64,000 nucleotides of DNA, taken from the NCBI RefSeq assembly GCF_041227145.1, contig NZ_JBGFSP010000009.1:143549-207548 (forward strand). Direction: 5' to 3'. Position 1 is the first letter of the stretch; the number at the start of each line of letters is the position of its first letter. The position numbers and the translations under genes are program-made. This document shows positions 20,359 to 29,565 of this stretch, in pieces. This DNA comes from Bacteroides sp. AN502(2024). Lineage in GTDB: Bacteria > Bacteroidota > Bacteroidia > Bacteroidales > Bacteroidaceae. The notes under the pieces are model-generated. The model searched no databases. It was not told the DNA's origin and worked only from the letters and a program-made list of their open reading frames with translations.

Positions 20359-21297
20359 ATGAGCGAAAAAGCACCCTTTATGGTATTCTCGGGAACAAAC
20401 TCGAGATATCTTGCAGAAAAAATCTGCGCAAGCCTGGATTGTCCTCTGGGAAATATGAACATCACCCACTTTGCCGATGGCGAATTTGCGGTTTCGTATG
20501 AGGAGTCAATTCGAGGCGCACACGTATTTCTGGTTCAATCCACTTTCCCAAACTCAGACAACTTAATGGAACTTCTCCTGATGATTGATGCAGCTAAGCG
20601 CGCATCTGCCAAGAGTGTTGTAGCCGTAATCCCCTATTTCGGGTGGGCACGTCAGGATAGAAAAGACAAACCTCGTGTATCGATTGGCGCTAAGCTGGTA
20701 GCCGACCTTCTATCCGTTGCAGGGATCGACCGACTGATTACGATGGACTTGCATGCAGACCAGATTCAGGGATTCTTCAATATCCCGGTAGATCACTTGT
20801 ACGCATCAGCGGTATTCCTCCCTTACATCCAGTCTTTACAACTGAAAAACCTGGTTATTGCCACACCGGACGTAGGAGGCTCCAAACGTGCCAGCACTTT
20901 CTCCAAATACCTGGGTGTACCATTGGTACTCTGCAACAAATCACGCGAGAAAGCCAATGAAGTGGCATCCATGCAAATCATCGGTGACGTAGAAGGTAAA
21001 AACGTGGTATTGATCGACGATATCGTAGACACAGCGGGAACCATCACCAAAGCTGCCAACATCATGATGGAGGCCGGTGCCGAATCCGTGCGCGCTATCG
21101 CCAGCCATTGTGTGATGTCTGATCCGGCTTCTTTCCGTGTACAAGAGTCCGCTTTGACGGAGATGGTATTTACCGACAGTATTCCTTATACTAAAAAATG
21201 CGCGAAAGTAAAACAGTTGAGTATTGCCGGTATGTTTGCAGAAACAATCAAACGAGTCATGAATAACGAATCTATCAGTTCACAATACATCATTTAA
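20359..21297 (+). CDS. prs: Ribose-phosphate pyrophosphokinase (PRPP synthetase)
   Basis: This 312-residue cytoplasmic enzyme makes PRPP from ribose 5-phosphate and ATP for nucleotide, His and Trp synthesis. It has the family's FSGTNSRYLAEKI start, the ATP-binding/flexible-loop segment PYFGWARQDRKDKPRVS, the DLHADQIQGFF signature and the PRPP-binding loop VVLIDDIVDTAGTITKAA. The length is normal. It stands alone, divergent from the kinase operon, with its own promoter and a strong terminator directly behind it. Confidence 0.98.
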   Translation: MSEKAPFMVFSGTNSRYLAEKICASLDCPLGNMNITHFADGEFAVSYEESIRGAHVFLVQSTFPNSDNLMELLLMIDAAKRASAKSVVAVIPYFGWARQDRKDKPRVSIGAKLVADLLSVAGIDRLITMDLHADQIQGFFNIPVDHLYASAVFLPYIQSLQLKNLVIATPDVGGSKRASTFSKYLGVPLVLCNKSREKANEVASMQIIGDVEGKNVVLIDDIVDTAGTITKAANIMMEAGAESVRAIASHCVMSDPASFRVQESALTEMVFTDSIPYTKKCAKVKQLSIAGMFAETIKRVMNNESISSQYII

Positions 21298-21301
21298 CCG
21301 A

Positions 21302-21366
21302 TGATCATTGATAAATGAGAATGGGCCGCGCCATGCGCAGCCCATTCTCTCGTTTATCAATGATCA
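21302..21366. terminator. Long inverted repeat between convergent prs and MORN genes
   Basis: Arms at 21302-21326 and 21340-21366 pair over about 25 bp with one small bulge around a 13-base loop. It fills almost the whole gap between the two convergent stop codons, so it probably terminates transcription from both sides. Confidence 0.75.
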
Positions 21367-21367
21367 C

Positions 21368-22537
21368 TTATTGAAGTCTTCCGTATTTATAAGTTCCCTT
21401 TCTGATCACCTTTCCCTCTTTATCCGTTTCTACAAAAGGACCGTCTTTCTTTCCTTGTTTGAAAAAGCCTTCGAAACGATTACCGTCTTTGTCGGTCTGC
21501 ACACCTTGACCCTCTTCCAATCCATCGACGAACCCTCCTTTATATTGCATGCCGACAACGGTTTTCAGAGTACCTTGTCCATTCGGGCGGTTATCTTTCC
21601 ACTCTCCGTCATAAACATCCCCGTTGCTCCATTTATAAACTCCCTTGCCTTCACGTTTGTTGTTTTTCCAGTTACCTTCGTACACAGCGCCATTTGCCCA
21701 GGTAAAAGTACCTTTTCCCTCCTGCATGCCATTTTTGAAATTGCCTACGTATTTATCACCGTTAGCATGATAATAAACCCCTTCGCCGGTACGTTCACCC
21801 AAGAGATATGAACCTTCGTAACGGTCGCCCGTATGGAAGTAGTAAGTCCCTTTTCCGTGTTGGATATCATCCGCCCAGTCACCATTATATTTATCTCCAT
21901 TGGTATATTCAAATATCCCTTTCCCGTGACGGACATCATCTTTCCAGTCTCCTTCATATTTAGAGCCATCGTCCCAGTTCATGGTACCTTTGCCGTTCTT
22001 CTTATCATTTTTCCAGTGGCCGGTATAATGGGCACCGTTTGCCCAGGTGTATGTCCCTTCCCCTTCACGCTTGTCGTTCATCCAGTTGCCGACATACAAA
22101 TCACCGTTATGATAATACATGGTTCCTTCCCCATGCTGATAATCCTGAAACCACATACCGTCGTAACGGTTGTTATTCATAAAATAATAGATTCCCTTTC
22201 CGTGCTGCTGGTCCTGAAACCACTGTCCTTCGTACTTCTCTCCATCGGGAAACATATAAGTTCCATATCCTTCACGTTTCCCTTTCACATATTCTCCTTC
22301 AAAGACATCCCCGTTTTTAAAGACCGTTTTACCTTTTCCATTCGGTTTCCGTCCTTTCATCTCCCCGGTATAGACACTACCATCCTTGAAAGTATAGTTG
22401 CCGATTTTTATTTCAGTGGAGAATACATCTTTGATTTTTCCGAAAAATCCGCCTTTTTTCCCTTCATTTTCCTGGGCCATCACTCCCTCTTGTGCAAGAA
22501 GAGCCAACAAAAGTGTAGTATATAGATATTTCCTCAT
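21368..22537 (-). CDS. Exported MORN-repeat protein
   Basis: This 389-residue protein has a signal peptide (MRKYLYTTLLLALLAQ to GVMAQ) followed by a short linker and about 14 tandem MORN repeats of 23 residues. Examples are YEGQWFQDQQHGKGIYYF and YVGNWMNDKREGEGTYTW. In other proteins such repeats form an elongated beta solenoid used for scaffolding or membrane contact; no enzymatic domain is present. The function in Bacteroides is unknown. It is transcribed alone, with a TATCTTTG element upstream, and ends at the bidirectional terminator shared with prs. Confidence 0.9.
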   Translation of the reverse strand: MRKYLYTTLLLALLAQEGVMAQENEGKKGGFFGKIKDVFSTEIKIGNYTFKDGSVYTGEMKGRKPNGKGKTVFKNGDVFEGEYVKGKREGYGTYMFPDGEKYEGQWFQDQQHGKGIYYFMNNNRYDGMWFQDYQHGEGTMYYHNGDLYVGNWMNDKREGEGTYTWANGAHYTGHWKNDKKNGKGTMNWDDGSKYEGDWKDDVRHGKGIFEYTNGDKYNGDWADDIQHGKGTYYFHTGDRYEGSYLLGERTGEGVYYHANGDKYVGNFKNGMQEGKGTFTWANGAVYEGNWKNNKREGKGVYKWSNGDVYDGEWKDNRPNGQGTLKTVVGMQYKGGFVDGLEEGQGVQTDKDGNRFEGFFKQGKKDGPFVETDKEGKVIRKGTYKYGRLQ

Positions 22538-22576
22538 CAGTTTTAGTCATTACTCATGTTAGAATTACAATTTGGA

Positions 22577-22584
22577 CAAAGATA
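22577..22584 (-). promoter_or_regulatory. Bacteroides -7 element (TATCTTTG) upstream of the MORN gene
   Basis: On the minus strand TATCTTTG fits TAnnTTTG and lies 39 bp before the MORN gene start. A matching -33 TTTG at standard spacing was not found. Confidence 0.5.
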
Positions 22585-22622
22585 CAATTTCTATCCCAAA
22601 CAGCCCACTTTTGGAAAGCAAA

Positions 22623-23906
22623 TTATGACAACTTTTTACCTGCAATGACCTCTTTTAATGTCTCTTTGCACAAATAGCGCTGTGCCAGATCTTGTATTTC
22701 CACGGGAGTAACCTCGTTCACAGCCTGCAGAGAACGTGAGAAATAATCATCATCCAGACCGGAAGTAGCAATAAAGATCCACGCATCCGAAAGTGAGAAA
22801 GAAGACTCGTAATTACGGCACATCTCTCCCAACATATAGTTGCGCACGATCGTCAGCTCCTCCTCAGACACAGGTTCCTGATGCAGGCGGTTTATTTCAT
22901 GATACACTTCCTGTATCAGCGGTTCCACATATTGATTATCCGTTTCTGTCGAAATAACCAGCAACCCACTATCCGGATAAAGCATGATTCCTGCCGAAAT
23001 ACCATACGTATACCCCTTCTCCTCACGGATATTGGACATCAGCCGACTGCCGAAATAACCTCCGAACAAAGTCATCAACACCCGGAGTTTCAGGTAATCG
23101 GGATGATCGCGGGTAATGGTCGTATATCCCATCTTTACAGCACTCTGCATCGCATCCTCACGCTCTATGAAAATTCTCTTCTCGGGAACGGCAGTGCAAG
23201 GGAAACTTAACTTCGATACCTGCTGCCGAAGTGGATGGAAAGAGGTGCCAAATATGTCTGTCACCCGGCTGATCATATCCTCCGTGACCTTGCCGGACAA
23301 GAAGATAGAGCAATTCCCCGAATGATAATACCGTTTATAAAATTCCCGGAGCACCTCCGGGGTAATGGCATGATAATCTTCCTCCACCACGATTCTGCCA
23401 CATGGATGCTGTTCGCCATAAAGCGACTGCGACAGTGTGCGCTGTGCCAGAAAATCAACCTTGGAAGTATTGACCAAGTATTGTTGGATATTGGCATCGA
23501 GAATCGTACGCAACTCCTTCTCAGGGAAAAGCGGTTCTTTAATCATGGATTCCACCACCTCCAACGTTTTTGCCAGATACTTGTTCAAGGAATAAACCGT
23601 GATATAGGCATATTCCGGCGAGCTGGACAGTTCGAGCCATGAGCCGTAGTAATCCAGCTTTTCAGCCATGGCGGCAGCCGTATATTTCTCCGTACCTTCG
23701 CGCAGCATCCGGTTCGTAAACAACGCCTGCAACTTCTGCGACTGTCGCCAGCTTCCCCCGGCAAACAGCACATCCATGCGTACCACCTCCTGTTCGCCCG
23801 CATGGATAACAGCCAACGGAATACCGTTTGGCAACGTCATTCGAACGGGAGGAAGTATACCGAAGTTTTTCAGGGGCTGTATTTCAGGTTGTATCGTACG
23901 ATCCAT
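22623..23906 (-). CDS. M16-family peptidase homologue lacking the zinc-binding motif
   Basis: This 427-residue protein has the two-domain fold of the M16 (insulinase/processing peptidase) family. The N-terminal part should carry HxxEH, but the corresponding segment reads QALFTNRMLREGTEKY, so neither metal-binding His is there. The C-terminal half keeps SNIREEKGYTYGISAG, the Arg/Tyr substrate-binding region of the family. It is therefore probably a non-catalytic partner or binding subunit. No signal peptide is evident. It is the last gene of a minus-strand operon after kdsB, separated by 4 bp. No active M16 partner gene is nearby. Confidence 0.88.
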   Translation of the reverse strand: MDRTIQPEIQPLKNFGILPPVRMTLPNGIPLAVIHAGEQEVVRMDVLFAGGSWRQSQKLQALFTNRMLREGTEKYTAAAMAEKLDYYGSWLELSSSPEYAYITVYSLNKYLAKTLEVVESMIKEPLFPEKELRTILDANIQQYLVNTSKVDFLAQRTLSQSLYGEQHPCGRIVVEEDYHAITPEVLREFYKRYYHSGNCSIFLSGKVTEDMISRVTDIFGTSFHPLRQQVSKLSFPCTAVPEKRIFIEREDAMQSAVKMGYTTITRDHPDYLKLRVLMTLFGGYFGSRLMSNIREEKGYTYGISAGIMLYPDSGLLVISTETDNQYVEPLIQEVYHEINRLHQEPVSEEELTIVRNYMLGEMCRNYESSFSLSDAWIFIATSGLDDDYFSRSLQAVNEVTPVEIQDLAQRYLCKETLKEVIAGKKLS

Positions 23907-23910
23907 AAGA

Positions 23911-24663
23911 TTAGATTCTATTCTTCAAAAAATCTTCCGCCCGTTTCAAGTCTTGCGGGGTATCGATTCCAATCGTTTCCACTTCGCTGATGCCTACCTT
24001 TATCTTATATCCGTTCTCCAGCCAGCGAAGTTGTTCCAGAGACTCTGCCAGTTCCAGCGAAGACTGTGGAAGCCCGGTAATCTCTTTCAGCACCTCCGTA
24101 CGATACGCATACAATCCGATGTGCTTGTAGTAAGTATGCCCCTTGAGCCACTCCTGTTTCTCGGCATTCCGCTGATAAGGAATGATCGAACGGCTGAAAT
24201 AAAGAGCATTCCAATTCTTGCTGACCACCACTTTCGGTGAATTCACATTTTCCAGTACGGCAAACGGTTCATCGGCAGTAAACGGCTTCACCAGCGTAGC
24301 AATCTGCGTGGTTACATCCTCGAAACAAGCCTTTACCGCCTCCAATTGCGAAGGCTGGATAAACGGTTCATCTCCTTGTATATTCACCACGACGTCAAAG
24401 TCACCTCCGATCTTCGTGCAAGCTTCATAGCAACGATCCGTACCGCTTTTGTGGTGAACAGAAGTCATCACCACCTTTCCCCCGAACGCCTTGACGGCTG
24501 CTTCGATGCGTGCATCATCCGTAGCCACGTAAGCGTCGTCCAAAACGCCTGCCACTTGTTCGTACACGCGTTGTATGACCGTTTTTCCACCCAGCATCGC
24601 CAACGGTTTCGCCGGAAAACGGGTGGATGCGTAGCGGGCAGGTATAATTCCAAGAAATTTCAT
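23911..24663 (-). CDS. kdsB: 3-deoxy-manno-octulosonate cytidylyltransferase (CMP-Kdo synthetase)
   Basis: This 250-residue cytoplasmic enzyme activates Kdo with CTP for lipid A/core synthesis. Diagnostic parts are IPARYASTRFPAKPLAMLGGKTVIQ at the N-terminus, HKSGTDRCYEA, the VVNIQGDEPFI nucleotide/metal site and SRSIIPYQR. The length is standard. It sits directly between folK (its start codon is adjacent to the folK stop) and the M16 homologue, apparently in one operon with the penicillin-binding protein, which groups envelope-building genes. Confidence 0.97.
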   Translation of the reverse strand: MKFLGIIPARYASTRFPAKPLAMLGGKTVIQRVYEQVAGVLDDAYVATDDARIEAAVKAFGGKVVMTSVHHKSGTDRCYEACTKIGGDFDVVVNIQGDEPFIQPSQLEAVKACFEDVTTQIATLVKPFTADEPFAVLENVNSPKVVVSKNWNALYFSRSIIPYQRNAEKQEWLKGHTYYKHIGLYAYRTEVLKEITGLPQSSLELAESLEQLRWLENGYKIKVGISEVETIGIDTPQDLKRAEDFLKNRI

Positions 24664-25050
24664 CTACTTACTAAATAATGAAGAGTGGAAAGCAGATAAC
24701 GACTGTTGTATGTATCTCCTTTGCCAATCCTCCGGTTTTAATATTTGGTTATCATATAAAAGCATGTCAATATCCAGACAAACCTTCTCCTGTTTCTTAT
24801 CCTCCGGATGACGTCCGGACCTCCGTTCGATCTCTTTCAGCATTTTCCTCACGGTCTCCTCCTCCTTGTCGGAAAAGAACAGAACCACTTGGTTGGAAAA
24901 CAGAGCCGGATTCTTGAAAAACAAAGGTTGGGTTTCCAGTTCGGGCGCAAAACAGATGGAAGAGAACAATTCCGTCAGCTTCTGCCTGGCAAAAATCAGA
25001 TTCTCTTTCCTGTTGTAATTACTCCCTATGCAAACAATATACTTGTGCAC
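24664..25050 (-). CDS. Short FolK-like hydroxymethyldihydropterin pyrophosphokinase
   Basis: This 128-residue protein resembles HPPK, which transfers pyrophosphate from ATP to the pterin in folate synthesis. It has the start YIVCIGSNYNRKENL, the segment GRHPEDKK and the metal-binding LDIDMLLYDNQIL. Normal FolK proteins are about 155-165 residues; here the loop before LDID, which usually reads WGPRT, is replaced by KKQEKVC and the C-terminus is short. It may be a reduced enzyme or a paralogue with another substrate. It starts 7 bp after the penicillin-binding-protein stop and abuts kdsB. Confidence 0.75.
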   Translation of the reverse strand: MHKYIVCIGSNYNRKENLIFARQKLTELFSSICFAPELETQPLFFKNPALFSNQVVLFFSDKEEETVRKMLKEIERRSGRHPEDKKQEKVCLDIDMLLYDNQILKPEDWQRRYIQQSLSAFHSSLFSK

Positions 25051-25057
25051 CTCTTCG

Positions 25058-27385
25058 TTAATTGAAAAGATCGTCCAATCCCACTTCTTCTATCACCTCT
25101 CCGTCCGGAGTTTCCGAACCGGCACACGGGTCGAATCCTTCGGGGAGTTGGAATCTCTCCTGCTGGTCGTATCCCAACGTCGGGTCATCATACACCTTCT
25201 TCATATACATCGCCCAGATAGGCAAGGCGGCGGCGGCCCCCTGTCCGTATGTCATTCTGCCGAAGTGGATGTCACGTTCGTCACCTCCCACCCAACAGCC
25301 GGATACCAGTGACGGGGTGAATCCCATAAACCAGGCATCGGAGTTTTCATTGGTCGTTCCCGTCTTTCCTCCCATATCGGCGGTAATCCCGTATCGGCGG
25401 ACACGCCCACCCGTTCCCTCATTGATAACGGCACGCAGCATGACCAGCATCTTGTAAGTGCTCGAAGCGCTTATCACCTCTTCCATCTGCGGTGCAAAAG
25501 TAGAAATCACATTACCATCGTTATCCTCGATGCGGGTGACGAACAACGGAGCTACCCGGATGCCTTTATTGGCGAAAGCCGTGTATGCGCTGACCATCTC
25601 ACCCACCGAAATCTCACAAGGTCCCAGGCACAGTGAAACCACCGGATCGATGTCCTTATTGCGTACCCCGAAACTATGGATCAGGCGTACCAGATCATAC
25701 GGGTTGAGTTTCCCCATCAGATAGGCGGAAATCCAGTTATCGGAATGTGCCAGTCCCCATTTCAGGGTCACCATTTCCCCATAACGCTTATTGTTTGCAT
25801 TGCGTGGCGACCAGGGAATTCCATTCTCGTCGATCAACGTTTGCTCCACGTGGCGCGCCTGGTCGCACGGAGAAAATCCGTTCTCCATGGCCAATGTATA
25901 TAAATACGGTTTAATGGTAGACCCCACCTGACGACGTCCCATCATGGCCATATCATACTGGAAGTATACATAATTCGGTCCGCCCACATAAGCCTTCACG
26001 TGTCCGCTCAGCGGATCCATCGACATGAATCCCGTCCGCAAGAACGATTTGTAGTAGCGGATCGAATCCATCGGTGTCATAATCGTATCCTTATCTCCCT
26101 TCCAGGAAAAGACCGTCATCTCTTCCGGCGTATCGAACGCCTTACGGATCTGTTGTTCCGAAGCTCCCGCCTGTTTCATGAGACGATAACGTTCCGTCTG
26201 TTTCATGGCTTTCGTCAACAGCTCCTCCACCCGCTTCGCAGTCAATGAACGTGCATACGGAGCGTTCTTACTCCCCTCTTTCTCTTTGAAGAATGCCGGT
26301 TGCAGGTAGTTCCCCAAATGCTCTTTTACAGCCTCTTCGGCATATTGCTGCATGCGCGAATTGATCGTGGTGTAAATCTTCAATCCATCCGTGTAGATGT
26401 TGTAATTCGTACCGTCTTTCTTCTTGTTCTTCGCACACCAGCCGTACAACGGGTTCGTTTCCCAGGCGATGGAATCTTCGTAGTATTTCTGCATTTGCCA
26501 ACCGCGATAATCACTCTTTACCGGTTTCGGCGCTGTCATGACGCCACGGAGATATTCGCGGAAATACGTGGCCAGTCCCTCCTTGTGGTCAACGCGGTTA
26601 TACCTGAGTTTCAACGGGAGAGCCTGTAAAGAGTCGCATGCCGCATCTGTGATATATCCGGCTTTACGCATCTGATCGAGCACCACATTACGGCGCCCGC
26701 GAGAACGTTGATTGAAACGAACCGGATTGTAGAGTGACGGATTCTTACACATACCCACCAGCGTAGCCGCCTCCTCCATTTTCAACTCTTTGGGGTCGCA
26801 GCCGAAATAGGTATGTGCAGCCGTTTTGATACCCACGGCATTGTTCAGAAAATCAAATTTATTGAGATACATGTTCAATATCTCCTCTTTGGTGTAGTAA
26901 CGCTCCAGTTTCACCGCAATCACCCATTCAATCGGTTTTTGGAACAGACGTTGCAGTGTATTTCTGGCCACCTTTTCCGTAAACAGCTGTTTGGCGAGCT
27001 GTTGCGACAAGGTACTCCCCCCTCCTGCATTTTTCTGAAACATCAAGCCGCGTTTCACAAACGCACGGAACAACGCTTTGACATCGATTCCGGAATGTTT
27101 GACAAAACGGACATCTTCCGTTGCAATAAGGGCATGGATAATATGGGGTGACAAATCTTTGTAGGCCGTGTACACCCGATTTTCCTTGCTGTAAGACCAG
27201 GTGCCGAGCACTTTTTCATCTTCAGAAAAAATCTCCGTTGCAAATTTATAGCTCGGATTCTCGAGCTCCTCAACAGGAGGCATATAGCCAATCCAACCTT
27301 TTGAAATGGAGACAAATACCATCACGATAGCCAGTAGTACGACTGCTAAAAATATCCAAAGAGCTTTTATTATTTTTCGAATCAT
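25058..27385 (-). CDS. Class A penicillin-binding protein (PBP1A-type transglycosylase/transpeptidase)
   Basis: This bifunctional peptidoglycan synthase of about 775 residues is anchored by an N-terminal membrane helix (ALWIFLAVVLLAIVMVFVSI). The GT51 transglycosylase domain has the catalytic Glu in ATEDVRFVKHSG and the motif GGSTLSQQLAKQLF. The transpeptidase domain carries the nucleophile in GSTIKPYLYTLAM (SxxK), SDN in HSDNWISAY and KTGTT. I chose the ATG at 27385 (MIRKIIKALWIF); an upstream ATG at 27418 adds eleven residues before the helix and would sit almost on the promoter. It heads an operon with folK, kdsB and the M16 homologue. Confidence 0.95.
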   Translation of the reverse strand: MIRKIIKALWIFLAVVLLAIVMVFVSISKGWIGYMPPVEELENPSYKFATEIFSEDEKVLGTWSYSKENRVYTAYKDLSPHIIHALIATEDVRFVKHSGIDVKALFRAFVKRGLMFQKNAGGGSTLSQQLAKQLFTEKVARNTLQRLFQKPIEWVIAVKLERYYTKEEILNMYLNKFDFLNNAVGIKTAAHTYFGCDPKELKMEEAATLVGMCKNPSLYNPVRFNQRSRGRRNVVLDQMRKAGYITDAACDSLQALPLKLRYNRVDHKEGLATYFREYLRGVMTAPKPVKSDYRGWQMQKYYEDSIAWETNPLYGWCAKNKKKDGTNYNIYTDGLKIYTTINSRMQQYAEEAVKEHLGNYLQPAFFKEKEGSKNAPYARSLTAKRVEELLTKAMKQTERYRLMKQAGASEQQIRKAFDTPEEMTVFSWKGDKDTIMTPMDSIRYYKSFLRTGFMSMDPLSGHVKAYVGGPNYVYFQYDMAMMGRRQVGSTIKPYLYTLAMENGFSPCDQARHVEQTLIDENGIPWSPRNANNKRYGEMVTLKWGLAHSDNWISAYLMGKLNPYDLVRLIHSFGVRNKDIDPVVSLCLGPCEISVGEMVSAYTAFANKGIRVAPLFVTRIEDNDGNVISTFAPQMEEVISASSTYKMLVMLRAVINEGTGGRVRRYGITADMGGKTGTTNENSDAWFMGFTPSLVSGCWVGGDERDIHFGRMTYGQGAAAALPIWAMYMKKVYDDPTLGYDQQERFQLPEGFDPCAGSETPDGEVIEEVGLDDLFN

Positions 27386-27422
27386 GTTTTTCTTGCTTAA
27401 AATAACGCGTTTAATCAAGATG

Positions 27423-27454
27423 CAAATGTAGATAAAATTCGCTATTCAGCCAAC
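27423..27454 (-). promoter_or_regulatory. Bacteroides-type promoter for the PBP operon
   Basis: On the minus strand GTTG (27451-27454) and TACATTTG (27423-27430) are separated by exactly 20 bp, matching the TTTG-N19-21-TAnnTTTG pattern except for one base. It lies 37 bp before the chosen start codon. Confidence 0.65.
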
Positions 27455-27709
27455 GGTTGGATTAGATTTTCTATTTTGTTAAAAGATGGAAGGGCACTAC
27501 TGTTCCCACAGGAGGAGACAAACTTTAATGGGCCGGTGTACTCCTCCGGCATGAATTTCAACTCAATCTCCCGATAGCGGTGCAGGAAAACATTGTACAT
27601 CCATTGTATCGATAGGGTCCGTCTTCCTGCGCATGGCTTCATCGGCACAGACTGTGGGACCCGTTGGCAAAATTGCGATGTTTCGTTGTTGCGGATGGAC
27701 GGAAAGAAA

Positions 27710-28091
27710 CGGGAAACGGTGTTTCCGCCCTGTTTCAATGGCGGAAATAACAGGAATCGACCGATGATAGCTCCTTTCCGACCGGAAACAAGCTGAAAAC
27801 GTTGTCTTTTTCTTGGCGGAGGATGGGATGAAGGAAAAGACATCGTTCTTTAGTATCTTTTTGGGTCGGATAAAGCTGAAAACCGCGTTTTTTCCTTGCC
27901 GGAGAACCGGATGAAGGAAAAAACACTGCTCTTTGGTATCTTTTGGGGTCGGAAGAAGCTGAAAACCGCGTTTTTTCTTTGCCGGAGAATTGGGTGAAGG
28001 AAAAAACACTGTTCTTTAGTATCTTTTTGGGTCGGAAGAAGCTGAAAACCGTGTTTTTTTCCTTGCCGGAGAACTGGAAGAAGCTAAAAAC
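27710..28091. repeat. 83-bp tandem repeat array with a hairpin in each full unit (non-coding)
   Basis: Three units of exactly 83 bp start at 27793, 27876 and 27959, each beginning CTGAAAAC. A partial fourth starts at 28042, and a strongly diverged unit of the same length can be aligned at 27710. In units 2 and 3 an 11-bp arm (GTTTTTTCCTT type) pairs with AAGGAAAAAAC around an inner CCGG/AGAA/CCGG-like stem. The period is not a multiple of three, so the overlapping open frames here are repeat artefacts. The array lies between the 3' end of the MATE gene and the promoter of the PBP operon. The rest of 27455-28143 holds no convincing gene. Confidence 0.85.
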
Positions 28092-28143
28092 AGCCTTCCC
28101 GAGTTGTCTTTTTCCTTTCTCCTTGCAAAATTTCAACGATTAC

Positions 28144-29565
28144 TCACATTTTTCTCATCCACCGTTCCCGTTTCAGGCGGACAAGGAAAATCATGCCCCG
28201 GAAACATAGCTCGACGCACATGGCTATCCATACCCCTTTCAAGCCCAGGGAGGGAGCGAGCAAAGCAGCCAGCGACAGACGCACAGCCCAGATACTGAAA
28301 AAGTTCATCATACACGGCACGAGCGTGTCGGCCGCACCGACAAAAACGCCGTAAGCCACAATCGAAGCGGCAAACATCGGCTCGGCAAACGCTTCGATGC
28401 GCAGAGCCATCACGCCCAATTGCCGAATCTCCTCGACAGGGGTCATCAAGCCGATAATCTGGGGGGCGAACATGTACATGAGCACACCCATCAGACCCAT
28501 GACCACCATCCCCGTGCACACCGTCATGCGGGCAAAGCTGCGGGTCAACTTCCAACGCCCGGCTCCGATGCTTTGTCCGACCAGTGTCGTAGCGGCATCG
28601 GCAATTCCGTAACCGGGCATGTAACAGAGGCTTTCGGCCGTGATGGCAAACGAATTGGCGGCAATGGCGAAAACGCCCAACGGAGCCACGATAACGGTTG
28701 TCATGATTTGTGCGCCGCAGATGACCACGTGTTCTATCCCCATCGGGAAACCGATGCGAAATGCCTTTTTCAAGGTCGCGGCTTGTGGCCGGAAACTCCC
28801 TCGTCCGCCGGCTAACCTCAATTTATCGGAGCGGGCCCAAAGGTACCACAACAATATGCCGGCAACCACCGCTTCGGCAGCAACCGTACCCAAAGCCGCA
28901 CCGCCTACGCCCAGTCCCGCCCCCGGCATCGTGAAAGAGAGGCCCGCCACACTCCATGTGCGTGAAGGAAAAATCAGAAAGAAGTTCAGGACGACATCCA
29001 ATACGCACATCGCCACACCTGCCAGGCTCGGTACGTTCATGTTGCCGCTGCAACGCAGCATCCCTCCGGCAAGGAAGTTCATCTGCAGGGCGGGCAGAAA
29101 GAGTGAGAAGATGCAAAAGTAGAGCGACGCATCGTGACGGATGGAAATATCGCCTCCCAGCCAACCGGGCAACGCACCGCTGATTGCCATGCCAAGCGCG
29201 GCGAGCAGCAGACTGAAAACAAGCGTGGATGTAAGCGACTGCCGCAACACCGCACGTGCGCCTTGCATATCGCCTGCACCGATTTTATGCGCCACCTGCA
29301 CGGAGAACCCCGTAGCGGCTGCCGTGCAAAGTCCCCAGAATAGCCATGTGGTCGTCGAGACCAGCCCTATGGAGGCGGATGCTTCGGCTCCGAGACTTCC
29401 CACCATCGCCGCATCGATATACTGCATCACAATGGAGGAGAGCTGGGCAATGACAGCCGGAACACTGAGCAGCACGGTCAGGCGCAACTGTTGTCCCCAT
29501 GTCATCGGTTTACCATCGCGTATCAGCGCAAGCAGACCGTCTGTTTTCTCTGTCTGCATCCTCAT
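28144..29565 (-). CDS. MATE-family efflux transporter
   Basis: This 473-residue inner-membrane protein has twelve hydrophobic segments arranged as two MatE halves, and it exports drugs or metabolites by cation antiport. Typical segments are VPAVIAQLSSIVMQYIDAAMVGSLGAEASA at the start and SLCYMPGYGIADAATTLVGQSIGAG in the second half. It is the last gene of the minus-strand cassette running from the TonB receptor. Its start codon overlaps the stop of a 23-codon open frame (ATGA). Codon use and base composition are clearly more GC-rich than in the kdsB operon, which suggests transfer. Confidence 0.93.
   Translation of the reverse strand: MRMQTEKTDGLLALIRDGKPMTWGQQLRLTVLLSVPAVIAQLSSIVMQYIDAAMVGSLGAEASASIGLVSTTTWLFWGLCTAAATGFSVQVAHKIGAGDMQGARAVLRQSLTSTLVFSLLLAALGMAISGALPGWLGGDISIRHDASLYFCIFSLFLPALQMNFLAGGMLRCSGNMNVPSLAGVAMCVLDVVLNFFLIFPSRTWSVAGLSFTMPGAGLGVGGAALGTVAAEAVVAGILLWYLWARSDKLRLAGGRGSFRPQAATLKKAFRIGFPMGIEHVVICGAQIMTTVIVAPLGVFAIAANSFAITAESLCYMPGYGIADAATTLVGQSIGAGRWKLTRSFARMTVCTGMVVMGLMGVLMYMFAPQIIGLMTPVEEIRQLGVMALRIEAFAEPMFAASIVAYGVFVGAADTLVPCMMNFFSIWAVRLSLAALLAPSLGLKGVWIAMCVELCFRGMIFLVRLKRERWMRKM

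Noticed and set aside
21833..22525. 230-codon plus-strand frame opposite the MORN gene
   Set aside because: It is a by-product of the periodic MORN codons; its own sequence is a repetitive hydrophobic translation without a start signal.
27710..28091. CRISPR array
   Set aside because: Units are directly adjacent without unique spacers, and no cas genes are present.
27442..28136. Three overlapping minus-strand frames of 130-150 codons
   Set aside because: They arise from the 83-bp tandem repeat, whose period rotates the frame; the translations repeat KKTTFSAC/KKILKN-like pieces and have no start signals.
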